Made by a program: the position numbers and the translations under genes. Shown piece after piece: positions 1 through 6,846 of a stretch of 64,000 bases of DNA. The notes under the pieces are model-generated. The model had not been told where the DNA came from and did not search any database. It saw nothing but the letters and a program-made list of their open reading frames with translations. Position 1 is the stretch's first letter, and each line of letters starts with the position of its first letter. This stretch comes from Bradyrhizobium erythrophlei. Lineage in GTDB: Bacteria; Pseudomonadota; Alphaproteobacteria; Rhizobiales; Xanthobacteraceae. The stretch lies in contig NZ_LT670818.1 of the NCBI RefSeq assembly GCF_900129505.1, positions 3,629,001 through 3,693,000 on the forward strand, in the 5' to 3' direction.

Positions 1-70
1 TAGCCTTGCGGCATCCTTGCCTGACCGCTTTGGAGCCGATATACGGACCCCACCCGTGAAGTCAGGTTAA

Positions 71-145
71 GGGCGCGTAGCTCAGCGGGAGAGCACCTCG
101 TTGACATCGAGGGGGTCACAGGTTCGATCCCTGTCGCGCCCACCA
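71..145 (+). tRNA. tRNA-Val (anticodon GAC), CCA encoded
   Basis: A complete cloverleaf can be read. The acceptor stem GGGCGCG pairs with CGCGCCC, the anticodon stem CCTCG/CGAGG encloses the loop TTGACAT (anticodon GAC), and the T arm contains GGTTCGATCCC. CCA is encoded at 143-145. The gene is the attachment target of the downstream islands: its 3' part is repeated perfectly at 13858 and imperfectly near 19119. Confidence 0.95.
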
Positions 146-162
146 TCTCCAGGCAGTTGATG
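87..162 (+). repeat. attL core, 76-bp direct repeat with 13858-13933
   Basis: Bases 87-162 are identical to 13858-13933 and include the tRNA-Val 3' part plus 17 bases beyond CCA. The flanks differ on both sides, so this is the left attachment core of an integrated element. The tRNA stays intact on this side. Confidence 0.92.
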
Positions 163-214
163 TCATTGGGTTTCCCGTCCGTCTAAGGCTTCATCGCTAA
201 ATCGAGAACTCAGC

Positions 215-239
215 TTGGTCCCACTCTGGTCCCAGTTGG
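215..239 (+). promoter_or_regulatory. Putative integrase arm-type sites, left end
   Basis: Two adjacent 11-bp units, TTGGTCCCACT and CTGGTCCCAGT, lie between the att core and the integrase start. Closely matching units in the same orientation occur just inside the right core (13735-13766). Paired arm sites inside both ends are the usual layout for lambda-type integrases. The assignment is inferred from sequence and position only. Confidence 0.5.
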
Positions 240-248
240 AGAAAATCG

Positions 249-1244
249 ATGGCGAGCATCCGCAAACATAGAGACAAATGGCAAGTCCGTATTAGACGGG
301 CAGGCCTCCAACCCTTGTCCAAGTCGTTCTCCCTTAGGAAAGACGGGGCAGAATGGGCAAGACAGATGGAGGTGAAAGCCGATCGAGCCGAGCTTCCAAC
401 CGACCTGAAGGCCCTGCAGCGGATCACCCTGGCTGACTTGGTTGTTCGCTACCGAGACACGGTGAGCGTGAAGAAACGAGGGTACGAGAATGAACGTATT
501 TCTCTCACCGCATTCCTCCATCACCCGATATGCTCCAAGCGACTCTCAGATCTTCGTACGGAAGACTTTGCAGCGTACCGGGACCAGATGCTGCAGACGG
601 TCAAACCCACCTCACTGAAGCGCTACCTCGACCCCATCCATAATCTATTCGAAGTCGCAAGACACGAGTGGGGAGTGCCACTCAGAGACAATCCCCTCGG
701 CAGGCTGAAACTGAAGGCTCCCTCTCAGCGGCGAGAACGACGACTGCTGAGTGGAGAATGGGAACGTATCCTTGAGGCGGCTCGCCTCTGCCGCAACCCT
801 TGGATCGAACCTATCATTCGGCTCGCGCTGGCAACGGGAATGAGGAGAGGGGAGGTCCTGGCTCTTGAAGACAACCAGATCGATCTAGAGCGACGATCAC
901 TCCTCATCAGAAAGACGAAGAACGGTCATGCACGGACTATTCCGCTGACCGTCGAAGCAGTGAGAATTCTGGGACAATTGCTGAGGGGACGGCTAGGACC
1001 TCTATTTCCTATCACGAGGAATGCCTTCCGCTTGGCGTGGGAGCGCCTCCGGGAGAGAGCGGATCTTGGGGACTTTCATTTTCACGACCTGCGCCACGAA
1101 GCTATCAGTCGATTCTTTGAACTCGGATTGAATCCGCCCGAGGTTGCTCTCATCAGCGGCCACCGGGATATGCGACAACTCTTTCGCTACACGCATCCTC
1201 TTCGAGAAGGCATCATCGACAAGATGGACAGGTCCACTTCATGA
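249..1244 (+). CDS. Tyrosine recombinase / island integrase
   Basis: This 331-residue site-specific recombinase integrates and probably excises the island at the tRNA-Val 3' end. An N-terminal arm-binding and SAM-like core-binding part covers roughly residues 1-150. The catalytic domain follows, with R199/R200 in TGMRRGE, a lysine near 222-224 in the beta-hairpin, H279-x-x-R282 in HDLRH, H305 in SGHRD and the nucleophile Y314 in FRYTHP, so the active site looks complete. The ATG at 249 is 104 bases beyond the tRNA and transcription runs into the island. The family is certain. Activity is inferred from intact residues and perfect att repeats. Confidence 0.93.
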   Translation: MASIRKHRDKWQVRIRRAGLQPLSKSFSLRKDGAEWARQMEVKADRAELPTDLKALQRITLADLVVRYRDTVSVKKRGYENERISLTAFLHHPICSKRLSDLRTEDFAAYRDQMLQTVKPTSLKRYLDPIHNLFEVARHEWGVPLRDNPLGRLKLKAPSQRRERRLLSGEWERILEAARLCRNPWIEPIIRLALATGMRRGEVLALEDNQIDLERRSLLIRKTKNGHARTIPLTVEAVRILGQLLRGRLGPLFPITRNAFRLAWERLRERADLGDFHFHDLRHEAISRFFELGLNPPEVALISGHRDMRQLFRYTHPLREGIIDKMDRSTS

Positions 1245-1281
1245 TCGACGCCAGATCGGCTTTACTGCAAGGTCTCCACTG

Positions 1282-2883
1282 ATGTCCGATACTTACATGT
1301 TCGAAGACAATCTCGACAAATCGATACCGATCGATTGGAGCGCCAGACTTCCTGACTTCCAAGACGTTGTGGCGGAGCTGACGACCAAGACTATCGCTTT
1401 CCACCGCCTTGAAGCAGTTAGGCCGGTCAAGCCAACGACACGAGAGAAGATAAGAAAGACGATCGATTGCCTGCTGGCTAATCTTGTCAAGGCAGCCGTA
1501 GCCAGCCCCGAGTGCTTCCTGGCAATTCCGCAGAGTTCCGGTGCCTTCACACAATCGCGGTACAACAATCATGGGATTGGGTACGACAATACGAAGAGAG
1601 TGGTCGACTACCTGAAGGGGTGCTCACCCCAACTCGTATCCTACAATATCGGCTTCAATGACCGAAGCAGGTCTGGTGCCAGAACATACGTGACCAGAAT
1701 AAGAGCCCTTCCGGCCCTGCTGGGTCGTCAGACGTCTCCTTCCCAGTCAGGAAATGACCAGAATGGACAGTCATTGGCTGAGCTTATCCTTAATATCCCC
1801 CTACCCATTACTAGTAGGAAACCTCTGACTGGGATGTCTGTGGTTCATACCCTTTCCGAGACCATTCGACTCAAGGACACTCAGAAGAAGCTTGTCTCGT
1901 ACCAGGGCGACGAAACCACGGAGGGAATGAGGGCCAGACTGAAACGATGGAATGACTACGCGGGTCATCAATGCATTGATCTATTTCTTACGGACGACCA
2001 ATTGCTACACATGTACGATCAGCCATCTGAGGAGGAAGAGGCCGAGGATGAACCGTTCAGGGAAGAAGAAGATCGTCCTCGCTTCGTCGACCTCACTAGG
2101 AATCGCCTTTACCGCGTCTTTAACAACGGCAGCTTCGACCAGGGTGGACGGTTCTACGGAGGCTGGTGGCAGAGGGTCCCGAGCAAATATCGCAGGTCCA
2201 TAGTCATCAATTGGACACCCACCAGAGAACTCGACTATTCGGGCCTACATGCCGCGATGCTGTATGCCTTGGGTGGGCTTCACCTTGAGCAATATCCCTA
2301 CTCACTCGACGGGGTCAATCCAGATTACAAAAAGCTAATCAAGTCGACCTTCTTCAAGCTAATCAATGCTCAGGAGGGACAAGCGATAAGAGCCCCGCGT
2401 CCGGGAAGGCTTCCGCCCAGGCTAACATGGCCCCAACTTCAGGAGGCAATCAAGGACAAGCACCATAGGATCGCTCAACACTTCAATTCTGGGGTAGGAC
2501 TAAAACTTCAGAAAAAAGACTCGGAGATCGCAGAAGACGTAATGTTTAGGATGGGCGAGCAAGATTGCCCCGCTCTACCAATACACGACAGTTTCATCAC
2601 CTATTGGGCCGCGTACAATAATCTGAAGCGGGCAATGATGGAGACCTATCACCGGCACATGAATTCAGAGATTTCAGTGACGATCGACGACTCCTTCTTT
2701 GATACGATTTTAGGACAGGACAACCCAACCGACCCAAATGACACTGACGTTGAGCAGGCCCACTGGGAAGATGTTGCACAAAATGCTCCGGGGTATGAAG
2801 GCTATCGTGCAAGGAAGGCTGATTTCCTCGCTCGGCAAACTCCCGAGCGAAGGGACTATCTCGAAGACAGGCGTATTGGGTAG
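1282..2883 (+). CDS. Single-subunit polymerase-like protein of unknown role
   Basis: The 533-residue product follows the integrase by 37 bases on the same strand. The ATG at 1282 is preferred because a start at 1144 would lie far inside the integrase gene. Three spaced motifs recall family A DNA polymerases and T7-type RNA polymerases. They are DYSGLHAAML (D318, motif A position), DYKKLIKSTFFKLINA (349-363, motif B position) and PIHDSF (H435, D436, like the HDSF of T7 RNA polymerase). An acidic run at 250-263 precedes GGRFYGGWW. I infer a palm-domain polymerase or a derivative, perhaps for element replication. No such product is established from the sequence alone. Confidence 0.6.
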   Translation: MSDTYMFEDNLDKSIPIDWSARLPDFQDVVAELTTKTIAFHRLEAVRPVKPTTREKIRKTIDCLLANLVKAAVASPECFLAIPQSSGAFTQSRYNNHGIGYDNTKRVVDYLKGCSPQLVSYNIGFNDRSRSGARTYVTRIRALPALLGRQTSPSQSGNDQNGQSLAELILNIPLPITSRKPLTGMSVVHTLSETIRLKDTQKKLVSYQGDETTEGMRARLKRWNDYAGHQCIDLFLTDDQLLHMYDQPSEEEEAEDEPFREEEDRPRFVDLTRNRLYRVFNNGSFDQGGRFYGGWWQRVPSKYRRSIVINWTPTRELDYSGLHAAMLYALGGLHLEQYPYSLDGVNPDYKKLIKSTFFKLINAQEGQAIRAPRPGRLPPRLTWPQLQEAIKDKHHRIAQHFNSGVGLKLQKKDSEIAEDVMFRMGEQDCPALPIHDSFITYWAAYNNLKRAMMETYHRHMNSEISVTIDDSFFDTILGQDNPTDPNDTDVEQAHWEDVAQNAPGYEGYRARKADFLARQTPERRDYLEDRRIG

Positions 2884-3114
2884 CAGCGCTTGCGTCGGGT
2901 CGGCGATCGCAGGACATTCTCGGCATCCCAGTCGACAGAGGGGCGTCCTGTGTTGAAGCGAGATCGCGAGACTGCGGGCCGAATAGGGAGAGGCTAGGCA
3001 GATGATTTTTAGGCAACAATGAGGTGGCCCAACACCTATGGCCAACCTTCATTGCGAAGGGCTTTGATATCACTAAGATTTTCAGATTTCGGATCTTAAA
3101 TTAAGATATTTTTC

Positions 3115-3140
3115 TGACCCCTAGTTATGGGTCATTTTAT
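3115..3140 (+). terminator. Putative terminator between convergent genes
   Basis: TGACCC (3115-3120) and GGGTCA (3129-3134) form a short hairpin followed by TTTTAT. An AT-rich palindrome, ATCTTAAATTAAGAT, lies just before it at 3093-3107. The site sits in the 281-base gap between the convergent polymerase-like gene and the GIY-YIG gene, where termination is expected. The stem is short. Confidence 0.4.
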
Positions 3141-3164
3141 CCCCCGACATTACCCCCAACCTTC

Positions 3165-4346
3165 CTATGATCTTAGGGACTCTACTAAGGAAGCCGACTT
3201 CGGATCGTACACAAAATTCGAAATAGTGCCGGCTCTGATCTTCTGAACTACCTCGTCGATTACGAAGAGCGGAACGAGAAACCATTCGCGCGGTACTATT
3301 GGTTGCCCGAAGCGGTCCTTAATCTCAATATCGAGACGCGCCGACTCAAATACCCGGTGGATCAGTTTTTCCAGTTTCGTGCGACTGATGTTGTAAAGCT
3401 CATAGTTAGCAACGACATCCACATCTGCCATGAGAAATGTCGGCTGGAGTCTCGCACCAGCGATACGCTGATCGACGCTCATACTTGTCACGCCGATTTT
3501 ATGGATCAGGTCACGATTCGCCGCGACCACCGGATGTTCGGACTTGCTTCGCAGCACGTAGATAGTGCCCGTTGCCTGATCATCCTCTGCGTACTGGTCA
3601 GAGAAGAGCGGACCCGCAACCGGATCGGTAATTCGTCGGCCCGCTTCGTCTTTGTGCAACGCCCGTTGAAGCGAGCGCATGAGCATGTTGCTTTCGGTCC
3701 TATTATCGAAGATCACGCGGAGACGCGCGTCCGTACGGCCTTGGGTGTTTGTAAATACCTTACCCATCTTGGCGACATACGCCTTCTGCCCTCCGACAAT
3801 AAACATTGTGCCGGGCGCAATCTCCGCCTTTAATTCAAATGGTCGAGTCCCTCTGATGCCGGATTCGATCTCTTTCTGAACCTGCTGAAAGATTGGCTTG
3901 AACCGATCAAAATCCTCGCATTTCTGACGGTTAGCAATTTCTTCAGCCGCGCGTTTCTCCGTGCTGGTACGGACATGGCGGAGTTGGGTGATATCAGACG
4001 AACCTGCTGCGCCCTCCAATTCGGCGAGCAACTCGTCCTCACTCATCAACCCTTCATACACGGCAGGGGCAGCTTCTGATTTGGTTAGTAGGCCCTGATG
4101 ATCAAGAGGCTTGAGAAGGAATCGACATTCCTCAAGCGCGCAAAGCCGGTCAAGACGGACGGCGTAAAGCCTTTCGAAGATGTCGCGGTCCTCGCCGTGT
4201 TGGGGCGCACGTCCATGCTCTTGGGCAAAACGCTGGATGTCCTCAAAGCCCGCGAGGATACGCTCGTGGCGCAGGGAGTGCCCACCCTTCTTATCCGGCT
4301 GTGCGAAATCATCAAGTTCGGAGCGCAGATCGTCGAGGTCAGTCAT
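3165..4346 (-). CDS. GIY-YIG (T5orf172-like) nuclease-domain protein
   Basis: This 393-residue protein is the last gene of the minus-strand defence-like operon. The first half is helical and charged. The C-terminal part from about residue 275 has GTIYVLRS, then HKIGVTS and a following arginine region, a glutamate-containing helix (KLEKLIHRVF) and REWF, the order expected of the GIY-YIG T5orf172/Mug113 type. I chose the ATG at 4346 because AGGAT/GAGGG lies just upstream. It overlaps the helicase stop by 8 bases, implying translational coupling. The likely role is the DNA-cleaving subunit of the methyltransferase-helicase system. Specificity is unknown. Confidence 0.75.
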   Translation of the reverse strand: MTDLDDLRSELDDFAQPDKKGGHSLRHERILAGFEDIQRFAQEHGRAPQHGEDRDIFERLYAVRLDRLCALEECRFLLKPLDHQGLLTKSEAAPAVYEGLMSEDELLAELEGAAGSSDITQLRHVRTSTEKRAAEEIANRQKCEDFDRFKPIFQQVQKEIESGIRGTRPFELKAEIAPGTMFIVGGQKAYVAKMGKVFTNTQGRTDARLRVIFDNRTESNMLMRSLQRALHKDEAGRRITDPVAGPLFSDQYAEDDQATGTIYVLRSKSEHPVVAANRDLIHKIGVTSMSVDQRIAGARLQPTFLMADVDVVANYELYNISRTKLEKLIHRVFESARLDIEIKDRFGQPIVPREWFLVPLFVIDEVVQKIRAGTISNFVYDPKSASLVESLRS

Positions 4347-6513
4347 AGCGACCCTCATCCTTGAACCGGACGAAAGCGGCAGCGCCCTCAGCCATCCGCT
4401 TCTCCCAGGCATCTGATGAGCTGATCGAGGGGAGACGACCCCGTTCCTTTTTGAATTTAACAGCCCGGAACGCTAGGTCTTTAGCCTCCTCCGGTGTCAG
4501 GCTTGTACGCTTAGCCGCAATTGCCGCCGCTACCTGCTTCAAGCTATCCTCGCTCATCGACTTAGCGAGGATCGCATAGGCTTCTCCGAACGGGTTGACA
4601 CGGTCGATTAAGTCAATGTCCAGTTCGCGCACATCCATCGCAAACTTGCGTACGCCGTCAATCAAGGCAGTATTGGAATTCTGTTCCGCGTCACGTTCTC
4701 CGATCGCAAGCTGCTTGGCTTGTTGCGTCAGGTTGAGGGCAGCGATGGCGTGCTGACGAACCGCCTCCTGATCCCCCTCATCGAGTCCGGGGTATTTGTC
4801 CTTGATTATCTTGCCCATCCGGACCCTGGTCAGTTCCTCGGGCACAAGCTCATCATCAAATATACCGCGTTCGATAGCGGTCTTGTCCTGAACGAAAGCA
4901 GCAATCACCTCGGTCAGGTCCTCCTGGCATATCCGCGCGGCTTCCTTGCTCTTGGGTTCGGTCAGACCTTTGATCTCGATCTGGAATTGACCGGTCTGGT
5001 GATTGAAGCCTACGTTACATTTCTTTGGATCGTATCCCTGATCGCCGTAGTCGAAACCGTCGATCGGCCCGCTAGTAGGATTCTTCGGCGTGAAGTTGAA
5101 ACGCGGTGCAAGGACCTGCTCCATAAGAAGGCTGGCCGCGATGGCTTTGAGTGTATCGTTAACCGCCTCTCTAACGGCCTCCTCGGTGGCGTCGGGTTCC
5201 GCGATCAGGTTGGTAAAGCGCGCACGGGTCTTGCCAGGCGCATCTCTGGTAGCGCGGCCGATGATCTGCACAATCTCTGTTAGACTCGATCGATAGCCAA
5301 CCGTCAGCGCATGCTCACACCAAATCCAGTCAAAACCTTCCTTCGCCATGCCAAGTGCGATGATGAAGTCTACATACTCGCGATTGTTCTTCTGTGCTGA
5401 GTCCTTCAGCGATGCTGAAACGCGGTCGCGCTTTGCGGTGTCGTCATCGACCAAGTCGGCGATCTTGAGCACACGGCCATCGGGCCTCTTGACCAACTGA
5501 AAGCCGGTGACCGGATCAGTTCCCTGCCATTCGCCCAACTCCTCGATGATATGCTCGACCTCCCTGATTTTGTCTTTCGTGCTTTCTCGCGAATTGACAC
5601 TCGGAATGTGGACGATCGTCTTCTCGGTCGGGTCGAGCACTTTTAGGATGTCGTCGGCATAGGAGCCCGAGTAGAAGAAATAGCCGATGTCGAGTTGTTT
5701 CAGATATTCGTAGCCATTCAGCTGCTCGTAGTAGGTGTACGTGACCGTATCGAACTTCTCCTCGTCCTCCGGTGAAAGCACCGCCACAGCATCGCCCCGG
5801 AAATAGGAGCCTGTCATTGCGACGATGTGCACCTTGTCGCGGGCAATGAACTGGCCGAGATGTAGGCCGAGCTTATTGTCGGGGCTGACCGAAACGTGGT
5901 GAAACTCGTCAACGGCAATCAACCGGTCGTCGAATTTCTCAACACCAAACTTGTCCACGGCGAAACGAAAGGTCGCATGGGTGCAGACGAGCACCTTGTC
6001 CTCGCTTTCGAGGAAGGCTCCAACTGAACTAACCTTGCCGCCTTCGGATCCTGGCGCGTTGCAGAGGTTCCATTTTGGCTGAACGGTCCAGTCGGCCCAA
6101 AAGCCTAACTTGGTTAGCGGCTCGTCGCTGAAGCTCGCGCCGATGGATCTTTCCGGCACAACGATGATCGCCTGCTTGAGACCCTGATTATAAAGTTTGT
6201 CGAGAGCAATGAACATGAGCGCGCGGCTCTTACCCGAAGCGGGGGGCGACTTGATTAGAAGGTATTGCTCACCGCGGCGTTCGTAGGCGCGCTCCTGCAT
6301 TGGTCGCATTCCAAACGCATTTGCGCGCGTTGATGCCCCAGTCCTGGCGTAGGTAACGGAAACAGAAGGCACGTGGCCTGAAGAAATCATCGTCGGCCGA
6401 CGAAGTTTGGCCGCTCGAAAGAACGCCTCGTCCGCCTCCGAAATGTCGGAAGTGTCGATCGCTCCATCTGGCAACGCAGCCAACTCAGATAAGCGCTTTT
6501 TTGAGATAGGCAT
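4339..6513 (-). CDS. SF2 DEAD/DEAH-type helicase with BrnA-like N-terminus
   Basis: This 724-residue ATPase has a Walker A PPASGKS (90-96), DEFHH (202-206) as motif II, TGS as motif III, and QIIGRATR as motif VI, all typical of SF2 translocases in restriction systems. Residues 1-40 (RLSELAALPDGAID, TSDISEADEAFFRAAK) match the conserved N-terminal segment of BrnA antitoxins. The gene starts inside the end of brnT (29-base overlap), where brnA normally starts. The ribbon-helix-helix part of BrnA is absent. ATG 6531 is an alternative start. The helicase family is secure. The BrnA fusion is a pattern match by eye. Confidence 0.85.
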   Translation of the reverse strand: MPISKKRLSELAALPDGAIDTSDISEADEAFFRAAKLRRPTMISSGHVPSVSVTYARTGASTRANAFGMRPMQERAYERRGEQYLLIKSPPASGKSRALMFIALDKLYNQGLKQAIIVVPERSIGASFSDEPLTKLGFWADWTVQPKWNLCNAPGSEGGKVSSVGAFLESEDKVLVCTHATFRFAVDKFGVEKFDDRLIAVDEFHHVSVSPDNKLGLHLGQFIARDKVHIVAMTGSYFRGDAVAVLSPEDEEKFDTVTYTYYEQLNGYEYLKQLDIGYFFYSGSYADDILKVLDPTEKTIVHIPSVNSRESTKDKIREVEHIIEELGEWQGTDPVTGFQLVKRPDGRVLKIADLVDDDTAKRDRVSASLKDSAQKNNREYVDFIIALGMAKEGFDWIWCEHALTVGYRSSLTEIVQIIGRATRDAPGKTRARFTNLIAEPDATEEAVREAVNDTLKAIAASLLMEQVLAPRFNFTPKNPTSGPIDGFDYGDQGYDPKKCNVGFNHQTGQFQIEIKGLTEPKSKEAARICQEDLTEVIAAFVQDKTAIERGIFDDELVPEELTRVRMGKIIKDKYPGLDEGDQEAVRQHAIAALNLTQQAKQLAIGERDAEQNSNTALIDGVRKFAMDVRELDIDLIDRVNPFGEAYAILAKSMSEDSLKQVAAAIAAKRTSLTPEEAKDLAFRAVKFKKERGRLPSISSSDAWEKRMAEGAAAFVRFKDEGRYD

Positions 6514-6769
6514 CGAAGTGCTTTCTTTCATTCGCTGTCGCCTTGCGGGCGCTAATGATGCGGATTTTTCCACACTGTTCGGTGTGAATCAGACAGACAA
6601 CGACAACGCCGCCCAAGAGGCCAAAGCTCTTTTCGCGGTACTCGCCATCGCTGTCATCCGGACCTGTCAGCACTGGCCCATTGAAAATAGAAGCAGCCTC
6701 CTCGAAAGACAGACCATGTTTATGCTTATTCGCAGCGTTCTTCGCTGGGTCCCAGTCAAACCCATCCAT
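6485..6769 (-). CDS. brnT: BrnT family toxin
   Basis: The 94-residue product has the BrnT layout: FDWDPAKNAANKHKHGLSF at the N-terminus, a central beta region, and the C-terminal KIRIISARKA.NERKHF block of this RelE-fold ribonuclease family. BrnT toxins cleave RNA and are normally neutralised by BrnA, encoded immediately downstream and overlapping. Here the overlapping downstream frame is a helicase that begins with a BrnA-like segment, and no free brnA gene is visible. The toxin sits between the methyltransferase and the helicase, 77 bases after the former. Confidence 0.88.
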   Translation of the reverse strand: MDGFDWDPAKNAANKHKHGLSFEEAASIFNGPVLTGPDDSDGEYREKSFGLLGGVVVVCLIHTEQCGKIRIISARKATANERKHFDAYLKKALI

Positions 6770-6846
6770 TCAAGCCCCCCGGCGATCCCAGTACCTTCAA
6801 TGTATGTTTCCATTCACACTCCGTCCAGAGCCACTAAGCCTCTCAC

